Origin: Pseudomonas sp. MH9.2
GTDB lineage: Bacteria > Pseudomonadota > Gammaproteobacteria > Pseudomonadales > Pseudomonadaceae
Assembly (NCBI RefSeq): GCF_034353875.1
Contig: NZ_CP133784.1
Span: forward strand, 3,314,501 to 3,378,500
Direction: 5' to 3'
DNA length: 64,000 nucleotides
Shown: in pieces, positions 33,578 to 42,592 of the stretch
Position numbering within the stretch: position 1 is the first letter of the stretch
Layout of the letters: the number at the start of each line of letters is the position of its first letter
Notes under the pieces: generated by a model
Database searches by the model: none
What the model was told of the DNA's origin: nothing
Seen by the model: only the letters and a program-made list of their open reading frames with translations
Position numbers and translations under genes: made by a program

Positions 33578-34264
33578 TCAGAACGCCGGCAACCCCCATG
33601 CTTCAAGCGGGAAATCCAACAGCGACTCAAGGCGCAGATCGGCGTGAACGTATTGCTCGATTGGCATATGGGCGTCCGGCACGGCCACGGCGGACATGCC
33701 CGCAGCCTTGGCGGCCGTCACGCCGAAGGGCGAGTCTTCGAACACCAGGCAGTCCTTTGGGGCAACGCCCAGGCGGCGGGCGGCGACCAGGAAGATATCC
33801 GGTGCGGGTTTGGCGGCGCCCACTTCCGAGTCGTCAGCCGTTACCACGGTGTCGAACAGCTCGAACCATGCCCGATGCAGGGTGGTTTTGGCCTTGAAGT
33901 AGTGGATCGACGAGCTGGTGCCCACGGCGATGGGGATATTGTGCGCGGCCAAATGCCGGACCAATGCCTCGGCGCCTGGCATTGCGGGTGAACGTGGGAA
34001 GCGCTCATCCAGCATGGGTTCGCGAGTGGTCAGAAACTCATCGATGGACAGCGGCAACTCCAGCGCGCCGATCACGTAACCGGCGAAATCCCGCGCCCCA
34101 CGGCCGATGGTGTTCTGCTTGATCGTCCAGTCAAACGTCCGACCGTAACGACTGGCAATAATATGAGTGACTTCGGTGTAGATACCCTCGGTATCCAACA
34201 ACAAGCCATCCATATCGAAAATAACGGCCTTGATCGGGCCAAAAACGGTGCGTTGCTCACTCAT
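33578..34264 (-). CDS. HAD-IA family hydrolase (phosphatase/beta-phosphoglucomutase-like)
   Basis: 228 residues from the ATG at 34264; a TTG 21 bases upstream is the alternative. Cytoplasmic HAD fold with motif I DMDGLLLDTE (nucleophile and acid/base Asp), motif II VGTSSS, motif III Lys in GAAKPAPDIFL, and motif IV FEDSPFGVTAA. A helical cap of type C1 lies at about 20-85. The substrate is not predictable; relatives act on sugar phosphates, pseudouridine phosphate or phosphoglycolate. Divergent from the DUF945 gene. Confidence 0.88.
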   Translation of the reverse strand: MSEQRTVFGPIKAVIFDMDGLLLDTEGIYTEVTHIIASRYGRTFDWTIKQNTIGRGARDFAGYVIGALELPLSIDEFLTTREPMLDERFPRSPAMPGAEALVRHLAAHNIPIAVGTSSSIHYFKAKTTLHRAWFELFDTVVTADDSEVGAAKPAPDIFLVAARRLGVAPKDCLVFEDSPFGVTAAKAAGMSAVAVPDAHMPIEQYVHADLRLESLLDFPLEAWGLPAF

Positions 34265-34376
34265 CTCGTTTGATCCCGTTTTCAAATTCGAACATCAGCC
34301 TACCGTCTGAGGGAAGACCGTGGCTAGCGGCGGATGATAATCTCGGTCGATTATGGACAGCGAAGTGGGGCGGAAG

Positions 34377-35870
34377 ATGAGCAAATCAGCAAACGTTGCA
34401 GTAGGCGTCGTCATTGCGGTGGCGGCACTGGGCACCGCTGGGGCGTGGTACACCGGGACTCAACTGGATGGTGTTTTGCGCGATTCGATCGACAACGCCA
34501 ACCGACAGTTCAAGTCGTCTTTTAGCGGAACCGACGACAGTATGAGCGTCGAGCTGGTGTCGCTCGAGCGCCATCTGTTCACCAGCACTGCGCACTATCG
34601 TGTGAATGTTCAAAGCAAAAGCCTGGGCAAAAACAACGAAAAGATCGAGCTGTTGTTCGTGGATAACATTGAGCACGGCCCGTTGCCTTTTTCGCGACTG
34701 AGGTCGTTGAAGCTGCTGCCGGTCATGGCTTCCAGCAATTATGAAATCGAGAAAAACGCTTTTTCCGAAAAGTGGTTTGCCATGACTAATGGTGCCGCGC
34801 CGCTCAAAGGCAGTGCGAGCATCGGCTACGACCGCGCTACCGAAGGCACCCTGCAATTGCTGCCATTGGATATCAATGACAAAGACGGCATGTTCAAGTT
34901 CTCCGGCCTCGACCTCGCTGTGGCGGCCAGTGCCGATGCAGAGAAGCTCAAGATCACCGGGAATATGGACAACCTGCAACTCAACGTAGCTTCGGAACAG
35001 GGCCCTGTGAGTGTTGAACTCCACGGCGTGACCTTCGACACCGGTGGCACCAAAGGCGCCTCGGGTTTCTATCTTGGGCATAGCAACCTCAAAGTGGCCA
35101 GCGCGTTGTTCCAGATCGGGGACAAGCCTCCGGTGCTGTTCAAAGACTTTGTGAACACCAGCTTGATGCAAGAGGCAGATAGCAACCTGTCGGCTCAAGT
35201 GACCTATGACATCGGCATGATCAACTACAACGGCAAGGACATTGGCGCCTCGCAGATGCTGTGGAAGTTCGGCAACTTCGACGTAGCGTCTACACAAGCA
35301 CTGCTCCATTTCTTCCAGGAGAAAGTCCAGCCTCAACAACAGGCTGCCGCGCAGGCCGGTATACCGTTCAAGTTGAAGCTGAGCGATGCCGATCAGGCAA
35401 AAATGAATGCCGACCTGGCGAAACTGCTGAACGCCAAGCCGCACATCGAACTGGAAAAAATATCGCTCAAGACCTCCAACGGCGAAAGCCACTTCAGCCT
35501 TGCGGTGGACCTGAAAAATCCCGGGCCGCTCGATCAACCGCCTGCAGAAGTGGGCAGAAAAATGATCGGCGAACTGAACGCCAAATTGCTGCTGTCTCAA
35601 CCCATGATCAAGGATGTCGCCAGTCTGCAAGCGAGCCTCAACGGTCTGACCGACCCCAAAGCGATCGCTGAACAGGCGCAGGGCGCGAGCGACATGGTCA
35701 GCGGCATGGCGGTGATGACCCAGTTGGCCAAGGTCAAGGGCGAGAACGTTGTCTCGGACCTTCACTATGCCAACGACATCGTTGACTTCAACGGCCAGAA
35801 AATGACCGTGCAGCAGTTCTTCAGCATGGTGACGAGCAGACTTGGCGGGCTGAGCACAACGGATCAGTAA
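34377..35870 (+). CDS. DUF945 (YdgA-like) envelope protein
   Basis: 497 residues from the ATG at 34377, preceded by GGCGGAAG; an upstream in-frame ATG at 34353 lacks a good site. A single N-terminal hydrophobic helix (about 8-25) anchors it or acts as a signal. The rest is a long beta-rich periplasmic region typical of YdgA/DUF945 proteins, with a helical segment (about 310-350, LLHFFQEKVQPQQQAAAQAG). Function unknown in the family. Single gene, closed by a strong terminator. Confidence 0.82.
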   Translation: MSKSANVAVGVVIAVAALGTAGAWYTGTQLDGVLRDSIDNANRQFKSSFSGTDDSMSVELVSLERHLFTSTAHYRVNVQSKSLGKNNEKIELLFVDNIEHGPLPFSRLRSLKLLPVMASSNYEIEKNAFSEKWFAMTNGAAPLKGSASIGYDRATEGTLQLLPLDINDKDGMFKFSGLDLAVAASADAEKLKITGNMDNLQLNVASEQGPVSVELHGVTFDTGGTKGASGFYLGHSNLKVASALFQIGDKPPVLFKDFVNTSLMQEADSNLSAQVTYDIGMINYNGKDIGASQMLWKFGNFDVASTQALLHFFQEKVQPQQQAAAQAGIPFKLKLSDADQAKMNADLAKLLNAKPHIELEKISLKTSNGESHFSLAVDLKNPGPLDQPPAEVGRKMIGELNAKLLLSQPMIKDVASLQASLNGLTDPKAIAEQAQGASDMVSGMAVMTQLAKVKGENVVSDLHYANDIVDFNGQKMTVQQFFSMVTSRLGGLSTTDQ

Positions 35871-35890
35871 GTCACCGAGTCAGCAAAGAG

Positions 35891-35938
35891 GGGCGAGTTT
35901 ATTTATCGAAAATAAACTCGCCCTTTTTCTGCATGTTT
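35891..35938 (+). terminator. Rho-independent terminator after DUF945 gene
   Basis: GGGCGAGTTTATTT / AAATAAACTCGCCC hairpin with a tight loop followed by TTTTT, 20 bases after the stop codon. It could also serve the convergent small gene at 35992. Confidence 0.9.
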
Positions 35939-35991
35939 ACTGTCAGCGATGCCGACGAGATCAGCGCTCCGATGTATGCCATTCCATAGGG

Positions 35992-36276
35992 TTAGACGAA
36001 GGGCTGACCATGAAACCCTCGAGGGAGTCGCTGCGGTCCGGGCATATCCGTGAGCCGCTGTTGCCAAGAGGCACGCCAGTCGCTCGATGCATGAGCAGTC
36101 CTCGCTTTCCTCGCAGCTCTGCGTGCTGCGTTTCGCACGGTTTTCCTCGCCTCTTTGAAGGCATCGGTGTTACGGCAGTTGCGACACTTCACACGTCCAA
36201 GCTCAGTGGTGGAGATGATGTTGTCGCCGTGGCGGCCGCAGGCGATGTGCCCGGCGAGCCTGTAGTGAGTAACCAT
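35992..36276 (-). CDS. Small Cys-containing (zinc-ribbon-like) protein
   Basis: 94 residues from the ATG at 36276, which has an excellent AAGGAG 8 bases upstream; the frame is open further back without a site. N-terminal HIACGRHGDN followed 20 residues later by VKCRNCRNT gives Cys/His pairs that could hold a zinc ion. The middle is highly basic (RKTVRNAARRAARKARTA), suggesting nucleic acid contact. I recall similar short Pseudomonas proteins but no assigned function. It is upstream of no obvious partner; the next gene on this strand ends at 36329 and runs toward it from upstream. Confidence 0.65.
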   Translation of the reverse strand: MVTHYRLAGHIACGRHGDNIISTTELGRVKCRNCRNTDAFKEARKTVRNAARRAARKARTAHASSDWRASWQQRLTDMPGPQRLPRGFHGQPFV

Positions 36277-36328
36277 CGGTAAATCTCCTTCGCAGTGATT
36301 GCGGTACAGGAGTAAAAACAAGACGGAT

Positions 36329-37717
36329 TTATCTATTAAAAGTAGATCCGTCTTGCTCAATTTGCAACGTACCGTTGGTCCCAACAATCTGCGCCACCCG
36401 CTCCAATGCGATCTTCAATTGTGCTCGATTGCTGGCTGCACACAGGCTGATGCGTACGGCATGGGTATCGTGTTCCTTGACTGCGAAAACCTCAGCAGGC
36501 ACCACGTCGACCTGTGCTGCACGGCAGGCCTCGGCCAGCTTCATGGAGGGCAGTGAGCTGGTGACCCAAATGTGAGGAGACGGGCTTTGTGCCTGATACA
36601 ACGCCGCGCCGAGTGTCTTTTTTGCCAAGCGCCAGCGCTGGGTGGTTTCTTCGGTCTGCCACGCCAGACGACGTTGTGCGGTTCCATCGTTGATCCATTG
36701 GCAGGCGATACTCAGGCAGAGCGGTGAAACGCCCCAGTGCGTGGCCTGCGCGTGGGGGTCGATACGTTCAAGCACGGACGGTTCGGCCGTGATCCAGCCA
36801 ACCCGTAAACCGGGCGCGACCGTTTTCGACAGACTTGTCACCAACAGGCCATGCTTGCCCAACAGTCGCGTCAGTGGAGGTGAGGAGGTCAGCGCGCCAT
36901 AGACATCATCTTCGATAATCAGCAGGTCATGCTGTCTTGCGACTTCCGCGATCTCGAATTGCCGCTGGGGCGACATGATCGTTGACGTCGGGTTCTGTAG
37001 CGTGGGCGTCAGCACGACGATTTTTGCCCCGGTGGCCCGCGCCATCCGGTCGAGTTCGTCAGGGAGGATGCCGCATCGATCAAGCGCAACGCCATGCATG
37101 GGCAAGCGCAATTGGCGGCAGGCCGCTTTGATCCCTGGCGCAGTGAAGGCTTCCACGATGACCGGCTCGCCGGGCTGACACAGCGACAGCAACGCCGTGA
37201 ACAACCCCTGCTGGGCGCCGTTGCACAGCATGATGTTTTCTGTGGGCACGTTCAGGCCCCGGGCTTGCAGCCAGGCGGCACCCTGAGCCCGGCCAACTGC
37301 CAGGTCGTCAGCCGTGAGGTAGCGTTGCAGGCGCTGTGCTTGTCCGTTATTGATCAGCGTAGAGAGCGCCAAGACTTCGTCCTGACTGTCCTCATCGGTC
37401 ACCGGCACATTGGTGCAAAGATCAATCAGGGCAGGGCGTTCGCTTGGTTGCTTGAGCCGGAACAACGTCGCCTCTTTGCTCCCGGCCAATACATAAGTGC
37501 CGCGCCCCACTTCACCCGAAACCAAATGCCGCCGCGCGGCCTCACGATAGGCCTGCATCGTCGTACTTGGGTTCAGGCCCAGGTTCCAGGCGAGACGTCG
37601 TTGCGGTGGCAGCCGCTCGCCGACTTTTAACTCGCCGCTTTCTATCGCGCGCGTGATCGCTTCAACCAAGGCCAGGTACTTCGGCTGCGCACTGTCGTTG
37701 AGCGTCGGCGTCCACAT
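36329..37717 (-). CDS. MocR-type (GntR/aminotransferase) transcriptional regulator
   Basis: 462 residues. An N-terminal GntR winged helix (about 10-80: YLALVEAITRAIESGELKVG, LPPQRRLAWNLGLNPSTT) is joined to a fold-type I aminotransferase-like domain with the PLP lysine in SLSKTVAPGLRVGW and the Asp in IIEDDVYGAL. MocR proteins bind PLP to sense an amine or amino acid. It is divergent from a PLP-dependent dehydratase gene, with 88 bases between starts, so it probably regulates that gene and itself. Confidence 0.88.
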   Translation of the reverse strand: MWTPTLNDSAQPKYLALVEAITRAIESGELKVGERLPPQRRLAWNLGLNPSTTMQAYREAARRHLVSGEVGRGTYVLAGSKEATLFRLKQPSERPALIDLCTNVPVTDEDSQDEVLALSTLINNGQAQRLQRYLTADDLAVGRAQGAAWLQARGLNVPTENIMLCNGAQQGLFTALLSLCQPGEPVIVEAFTAPGIKAACRQLRLPMHGVALDRCGILPDELDRMARATGAKIVVLTPTLQNPTSTIMSPQRQFEIAEVARQHDLLIIEDDVYGALTSSPPLTRLLGKHGLLVTSLSKTVAPGLRVGWITAEPSVLERIDPHAQATHWGVSPLCLSIACQWINDGTAQRRLAWQTEETTQRWRLAKKTLGAALYQAQSPSPHIWVTSSLPSMKLAEACRAAQVDVVPAEVFAVKEHDTHAVRISLCAASNRAQLKIALERVAQIVGTNGTLQIEQDGSTFNR

Positions 37718-37805
37718 TTATTGTTGCTCATGCAATATAAGGTTTAACCCATACAATGCCCCGGCCCTAAGATCAGGTCAAACCCACCCACAACCCGGTG
37801 ACCTG
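37718..37805. promoter_or_regulatory. Divergent promoter region with palindrome
   Basis: 88 bases between the MocR regulator and the dehydratase. It contains TTGC-TCAT-GCAA (37724-37735), a short palindrome next to the AT-rich TATAAGG, a candidate operator for the MocR protein. Inference from position and symmetry only. Confidence 0.45.
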
Positions 37806-38759
37806 ATGTTTGACCTCGCCTCGTTACGCCACGCCGCGCAAACCATTCGCCCACTGGTTCCGCCTACCCCCCAATACGCATGGCCGCGCTTGGCCGAGCG
37901 TCTGGGTTGTGAGGTCTGGGTCAAACACGAAAACCACGCACCGACCGGCGCCTTCAAAATTCGTGGTGGCCTGCTGTACGTACAGGGATTGCTCAAGCGC
38001 AAACCTGACGTTACCGGGCTGGTGACTGCCACCCGAGGCAATCATGGGCAGAGCCTTGCAACGGCCGCACGCAACGCAGGGCTGCCGATTATCATCGTTG
38101 TGCCCCTCGGCAATTCGCAGGAAAAAAATGCCGCGATGCGGGCCATGGGCGCGCAACTTATCGAGTACGGGCAAGACTTCGACGAGGCGCGGATAGAAGC
38201 CGCGCGCCAAGCCGAAATGCAGGGCTACGAGAGTGTCCCGGCGTTTCATCCTGACCTTATTTTAGGTGTCGCGACCTACGCGCTGGAATTGCTGGAGGCG
38301 GTGCAGGGTCTGCAGACGGTCTACGTCCCCATCGGTATGGGTTCCGGCATATGCGGCCTGATCCAGACTCGCAACTTACTGGGCCTGAAAACCGAAATCG
38401 TCGGTGTCGTATCCGAACACGCCGACGCCTTTGCGCAGAGCGTCGAACAAGGCCGAATCATCACCACCGAAACCGCCAACACCTTCGCCGACGGCATGGC
38501 CTGTCGCCTGCCATTGCCGCAAGCATTCGACATCATCCGCCGAGGCGCAGCGCGAATCGTCCGGGTTAATGACGACGAAATCGCCAGCGCGATCCGGATC
38601 TTCCACGAAGACACCCACAACACCGCCGAAGGCGCCGGAGCTGCGGGCCTGGCGGCGCTGATCAAAGAGCGTGAGCGCCAACAAGGTGCCAAAGTGGCGG
38701 TGATTTTGAGTGGGGCGAATATTGATCGGCAGGTTTATGCGCGGGTGCTTGGGGGGTGA
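37806..38759 (+). CDS. Threonine/serine dehydratase-like PLP enzyme
   Basis: 317 residues from the ATG at 37806 (GGTGA upstream). Fold-type II PLP enzyme: Lys in GAFKIRGG, the glycine-rich phosphate loop in PIGMGSGICGL, and ATRGNHGQSLA (substrate carboxylate loop). The length fits the single-domain dehydratases (threonine dehydratase, hydroxyaspartate or hydroxyectoine-derived amino acid lyase); no ACT regulatory domain. Divergent to a MocR regulator, so it is probably induced by its amino acid substrate. Confidence 0.85.
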   Translation: MFDLASLRHAAQTIRPLVPPTPQYAWPRLAERLGCEVWVKHENHAPTGAFKIRGGLLYVQGLLKRKPDVTGLVTATRGNHGQSLATAARNAGLPIIIVVPLGNSQEKNAAMRAMGAQLIEYGQDFDEARIEAARQAEMQGYESVPAFHPDLILGVATYALELLEAVQGLQTVYVPIGMGSGICGLIQTRNLLGLKTEIVGVVSEHADAFAQSVEQGRIITTETANTFADGMACRLPLPQAFDIIRRGAARIVRVNDDEIASAIRIFHEDTHNTAEGAGAAGLAALIKERERQQGAKVAVILSGANIDRQVYARVLGG

Positions 38760-38821
38760 GTTTTCAGTGTTGGATTACGTCTTCTTGCGCCTACCAATAA
38801 CCCTCTGAAATAGAACATCAT

Positions 38822-38864
38822 CTGTGGGAGCTGACTTGTCTGCGAATAAGCCCGGTACGGGCTT
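38822..38864. repeat. REP-like element with hairpin
   Basis: TGTGGGAGCTGACTTGTCTG matches the common P. fluorescens REP form (TGTGGGAGC-GGCTTG-) with substitutions. The adjoining AAGCCCG-GTA-CGGGCTT hairpin (38848-38864) lies just past the end of the cyd operon on the minus strand and may serve as its terminator. Confidence 0.6.
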
Positions 38865-38874
38865 CAGACATGCC

Positions 38875-39162
38875 CTAATGCACCCACATCACTGCATAGC
38901 CCAAGGTCATCAGACCCCAGGCTACCAGCGGATGAAACACCACTTGCCACACGCGTGCATGCGGGTCGAAGCCCACGCCGTGCACGTACCCCGCAGCCAC
39001 GCCCCACATGACCAGCATCAGCAGGTTGTGGTTGTAGTGCCCTTGGGCGTTGAGGATGGTGATGGGGTGGATCAGTAGAATCAGGCTCAACGGAACGGCC
39101 AGCAGCAGGGACAAGACCCTGCTGCTGGCGCGTCGCAACCGCGGTGTGGCTTCAGATGTCAC
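38875..39162 (-). CDS. ybgE: Cyd operon protein YbgE
   Basis: 95 residues from a GTG at 39162 with AAGGAG 7 bases upstream, inside the end of cydX, which it overlaps by 11 bases. Two hydrophobic stretches (about 15-35 and 40-60) and a third near the C-terminus give a small membrane protein of the YbgE type commonly found after cydX. The role is not settled; it is associated with cytochrome bd assembly or function by operon position. Confidence 0.75.
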   Translation of the reverse strand: MTSEATPRLRRASSRVLSLLLAVPLSLILLIHPITILNAQGHYNHNLLMLVMWGVAAGYVHGVGFDPHARVWQVVFHPLVAWGLMTLGYAVMWVH

Positions 39163-39268
39163 CCGCTGGCTCCTTGTCCAGCGTGTCGGTGGCCTCGAGC
39201 CACATGACGTTGATGATGCCGAAGCTACAGGCCAATAAGACACCGAGGATCCAGGCGAAATACCACAT
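39152..39268 (-). CDS. cydX: CydX, small subunit of cytochrome bd oxidase
   Basis: 38 residues, a single transmembrane helix: MWYFAWILGVLLACSFGI..., the typical CydX beginning, including the Trp-Tyr-Phe-x-Trp pattern and a conserved Glu near residue 25. AGGAG lies upstream of the ATG. It is 12 bases after cydB and overlaps ybgE. CydX stabilises the CydAB haem centre in related bacteria. Confidence 0.92.
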   Translation of the reverse strand: MWYFAWILGVLLACSFGIINVMWLEATDTLDKEPAGDI

Positions 39269-39280
39269 AGTGTGTGCTCC

Positions 39281-40423
39281 TCAGTAAAGGCTGTGAGTGT
39301 TGGCGTCGATGTGTTTGGTGGTCACTTTTCCCCACATTTTGGCGTAGCACCAAAGGGTATAGCAGAGGATCAGTGGCACGAAAATCGCTGCCGCAACCAG
39401 CATGATATTGAGTGTCATGCGGCTGGAAACAGCATCCCACACGGTCAGGCTGGAGGCAGGGTCGATACTCGACGGCATGACAAACGGAAACAGGGCGAAA
39501 CCGGCTGTGCAGAGGGTGCCAACGATGGCCAGGCTGCTGCCCAGGAACGCACAGCGACTGTGACCGCCGCTGGCCGAGAGCAGGGCCAGCAGCGCGCCGA
39601 CTATCCCCAAGACCGGCGCAATGATGGTCAGTGGGTATTTCCCGTAGTTCACCATCCAGCCCGGATTACTCGCGGCCACGGTTTTGCTCAGCGGATTCAA
39701 GGCTATGCCGGGTTCGAAGGCTGAGGTGATGGTTTGCCCTTCAATGCCGCCCAGCAAGAGCCAGACTCCGGCACCGATGAAGGCGAGCAGGTAAACCGCC
39801 GCGAACAGTTGAGCAGCGCTGCGAGAACGCCGGGCGATGTCACCCTCTGTACGCATCATCAACCATGTGCCGCCGTGCAGGCAGAGCATGCTCAAGCTGA
39901 CGACGCCAGCGAGCAGCCCGAATGGGCTGAGCAGTTGCCAGAAGCTGCCGTGGTAGCTGGAGCGCAGGGTATCGTCAAATTGGAAGGGCACGCCCAGGAG
40001 CAGGTTGCCGAACGCCACACCGAATACCAGCGAAGGCACCACGCCGCCAACGAACAGGCCCCAGTCCCAGCTTTGCCGCCATCGGGTGTTGCTCAGTTTG
40101 CTCCGATAATCGAAGCCTACGGGGCGAACGAATAAGGCGAACAGTACCAGCAGCAGGGCCCAGTAGAAGCCCGAAAACGCGGCGGCATACACCAATGGCC
40201 AGGCGGCGAACAACGCCCCGCCGGCGGTAATCAGCCAAACCTGGTTGCCATCCCAATGCGGCGCGATGGTGTTGATCACCACGCGTCGTTCGTTATCGTT
40301 GCGGCCGACGAAGGGCATCAGCGCGGCGGCGCCGAGGTCGAAACCATCAGTCAGGGCGAAGCCGATCAGCAAGACGCCAACCAGTACCCACCAGATCAGT
40401 TTGAGGCTTTCATAGTCGAACAT
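39281..40423 (-). CDS. cydB: Cytochrome bd ubiquinol oxidase subunit II
   Basis: 380 residues, about eight to nine membrane helices, starting MFDYESLKLIWWVLVGVLLIG with the family segment GFDLGAAALMPFV and APHWDGNQVWLI (conserved Asp/Glu region). Partner of CydA in the inner-membrane quinol oxidase with high oxygen affinity. 11 bases after cydA, so part of the cydPABX-ybgE operon. Confidence 0.95.
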   Translation of the reverse strand: MFDYESLKLIWWVLVGVLLIGFALTDGFDLGAAALMPFVGRNDNERRVVINTIAPHWDGNQVWLITAGGALFAAWPLVYAAAFSGFYWALLLVLFALFVRPVGFDYRSKLSNTRWRQSWDWGLFVGGVVPSLVFGVAFGNLLLGVPFQFDDTLRSSYHGSFWQLLSPFGLLAGVVSLSMLCLHGGTWLMMRTEGDIARRSRSAAQLFAAVYLLAFIGAGVWLLLGGIEGQTITSAFEPGIALNPLSKTVAASNPGWMVNYGKYPLTIIAPVLGIVGALLALLSASGGHSRCAFLGSSLAIVGTLCTAGFALFPFVMPSSIDPASSLTVWDAVSSRMTLNIMLVAAAIFVPLILCYTLWCYAKMWGKVTTKHIDANTHSLY

Positions 40424-40434
40424 CGTTGTGCTCC

Positions 40435-42021
40435 TCAGACCAGGGTCGGCTGTGTGGCGTTGTCGGGTGTTGCCTCGCGTTCCAGGTGATAACGACCCGT
40501 GTGCAGACTGCTCGGCCCGAGTCGGGCGAACTTGATCATCAGGTACATCTCGATCACCAACAGCACGCTATAGAACGCGATCAGCGCCAGCAGAGAACCC
40601 CAGACATCACCGGTCGACACGCTTGAAGCGGACAGATGGGTCGGGAGTATTTCACCCACGGACCAAGGCTGACGACCGTGCTCCGCGACAAACCAGCCGG
40701 TCTGCGTGGCAACCCACGGCAGTGGCAGGCTGAACAGGGCCCACCTGAGCAGCCAGGGTTTGCTCATTTCGTTCTTGCGGGTAGACGCCCAGAACGCACA
40801 GACGAACAGGGCCAGCATCAGGAAACCGCTGAGCACCATCAGGCGAAAGGTCCAGAAAATCGAAGCCACGCCCGGGATAGAGTCCAGCGCGGCCTGCTTG
40901 ACTTGTTGGTCGCTGGCATCGACCACCTTGTTCGTGTATTTCTTGAGCAGCAGACCGTAGCCCAGGTCCTTTTTCACCGCATTGAAGGCAGAGACCGTCT
41001 GTTCGCTTTTATCCCCGGCGCGCAGTTGCTGAAGCAGATCATAAGCAACCATGCCATTGCGAATCCGTACCTGATGCTGGGCAACCAGGTCCTTGATGCC
41101 TGTCACCTTCGTGTCCAGCGAGCGCGTGGCAATAATCCCCATGACATAAGGGATTTTTACCGCGTAGTCGGTACGTTGCTCGGCCTGATTCGGCAGCCCG
41201 AACAGGGTAAAGGCTGCAGGTGCGGACTCGGTATCCCACTCGGCCTCGATTGCCGCGAGCTTGGTTTTTTGAACATCGCCGATTTCATACCCGGACTCGT
41301 CGCCCAGAATGATCACCGAAAAAATCGACGCCATGCCGAAAGCCGATGCAATGGCAAAGGAGCGCCGCGCGAACCCTATATCGCGGCCCTTGAGCAGGTA
41401 CCAGCTTGAAATAGCCAAGACAAAAATCGCGCCGGTCACGTAACCGGACGCAACGGTGTGGACGAACTTGACCTGTGCCACGGGGTTGAACAGCAATGCG
41501 CTGAAACTGGTCAGTTCCATCCGCATAGTGGTGAAGTTGAACTCTGCGCCGACCGGGTTTTGCATCCAGCCGTTGGCGATCAAGATCCACAATGCCGACA
41601 TGTTCGAACCGATGGCCACCAGCCAGGTAACCCCCAGATGCTGGACTTTGGTCAGACGATCCCAGCCAAAAAAGAACAGGCCGATGAAGGTCGATTCCAG
41701 AAAGAACGCCATCAAGCCTTCAATCGCCAACGGGGCGCCGAAAATGTCGCCGACGTAATGGCTGTAGTACGCCCAGTTAGTCCCGAACTGGAACTCCATG
41801 GTCAGGCCGGTGGTGACACCCAAGGCGAAGTTGATGCCGAACAGCTTGCCCCAGAACCGGGTCATGTCCTTGTAGACCTGCTTGCCGGTCATCACATAAA
41901 CCGACTCCATGATGGCCAGGAGGAAGGTCAAACCCAGGGTCAGAGGGACGAACAGAAAGTGATACAGCGCCGTCATAGCGAATTGCAGTCGAGATAAGTC
42001 GACGACTGATTCCGAGATCAT
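40435..42021 (-). CDS. cydA: Cytochrome bd ubiquinol oxidase subunit I
   Basis: 528 residues. His21 in ALYHFLF is the b595 ligand equivalent, a second His lies in [10 protein letters not shown] (b558 region), and Met in MVLSGFLM is the other b558 ligand. It has the long Q-loop and the GRQPW signature near 450. Length and the presence of cydX/ybgE/cydP place it in the E. coli CydAB type, not the cyanide-insensitive CioAB type usual in pseudomonads. The stop of cydP overlaps the ATG by 4 bases. Confidence 0.95.
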   Translation of the reverse strand: MISESVVDLSRLQFAMTALYHFLFVPLTLGLTFLLAIMESVYVMTGKQVYKDMTRFWGKLFGINFALGVTTGLTMEFQFGTNWAYYSHYVGDIFGAPLAIEGLMAFFLESTFIGLFFFGWDRLTKVQHLGVTWLVAIGSNMSALWILIANGWMQNPVGAEFNFTTMRMELTSFSALLFNPVAQVKFVHTVASGYVTGAIFVLAISSWYLLKGRDIGFARRSFAIASAFGMASIFSVIILGDESGYEIGDVQKTKLAAIEAEWDTESAPAAFTLFGLPNQAEQRTDYAVKIPYVMGIIATRSLDTKVTGIKDLVAQHQVRIRNGMVAYDLLQQLRAGDKSEQTVSAFNAVKKDLGYGLLLKKYTNKVVDASDQQVKQAALDSIPGVASIFWTFRLMVLSGFLMLALFVCAFWASTRKNEMSKPWLLRWALFSLPLPWVATQTGWFVAEHGRQPWSVGEILPTHLSASSVSTGDVWGSLLALIAFYSVLLVIEMYLMIKFARLGPSSLHTGRYHLEREATPDNATQPTLV

Positions 42022-42215
42022 TGGGGGTTCTTCTCAGGAAGTGCGGGAGGGGGGCCAAGCATGTGTTGGCCTACTTTGACGCCGTCATCCATGACCTCAA
42101 CCGGAGCGCTGAACCAGATGCTTCGGATCCCCAACAACAAGACGAGCTTGATAAGCAATATCAGGCCAATTTCCTTCATTAATGGTTTTTTTAGAAAATC
42201 GAAGGGGCCTGGCAT
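42018..42215 (-). CDS. cydP: CydP, small subunit of cytochrome bd
   Basis: 65 residues: a basic N-terminus ([11 protein letters not shown]), one membrane helix ([18 protein letters not shown]), and a short polar tail. This fits the CydP family found before cydA in many proteobacteria. It overlaps cydA by 4 bases and is the first gene after the Anr box. Function: probable accessory subunit of the oxidase. Confidence 0.8.
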   Translation of the reverse strand: MPGPFDFLKKPLMKEIGLILLIKLVLLLGIRSIWFSAPVEVMDDGVKVGQHMLGPPPALPEKNPQ

Positions 42216-42268
42216 GACGGGTACTCGCAGGGATGGCGGAATTGTCCTGACGGCGACGGTGGCTAATA

Positions 42269-42282
42269 TTGATCTGGATCAA
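42269..42282 (-). promoter_or_regulatory. Anr/FNR box upstream of cyd operon
   Basis: TTGAT-CTGG-ATCAA, a perfect match to the FNR/Anr consensus, centred about 60 bases before the cydP start codon. It should give low-oxygen induction of cydPABX-ybgE. Confidence 0.9.
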
Positions 42283-42287
42283 TATTT

Positions 42288-42551
42288 TCAACTGCAACGG
42301 GAGTGACGGAACGTCACACCCAGGCCGCGAGACGCATGAGCTGTCCGCACCGGGCAATGCTCGTCGGCCTGATCGTAGGGAACCGAGAACGGGTGTGATA
42401 CACGACAGTATTGGGTACCGAACTAACGCTGATAAGCCACGTTGGCAGCTATGATGTTGTAGTCGGTATCCAGAATGATGGTCGACTGTTTTTTAAGTTC
42501 GAGATACAACACCCGCTCGTGCTGTTCTTGGGTTGACGTATGAAAACTCAA
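42288..42551 (-). pseudogene. N-terminal remnant of a FisR-like sigma-54 regulator
   Basis: Read on the minus strand from a TTG at 42551, the frame encodes a typical N-terminal sensor start (YLELKKQSTIILDTDYNIIAA) and then a stop, CGT-TAG-TTC, where relatives would have a Gln codon (a single C-to-T change). After the stop the same frame continues with CRVSHPFSVPYDQADEHCP, which keeps the spaced Cys/His pattern of FisR-type sulfane-sulfur sensors, before ending at 42288. The AAA+ and HTH domains are gone; the cyd promoter begins directly after. Divergent to a persulfide dioxygenase gene, the usual target of FisR. Family assignment is from memory of the motif. Confidence 0.7.
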
Positions 42552-42592
42552 TAAAAACAGTTAGTTGTAAGTTTATTCAGATAATAGAAGAT

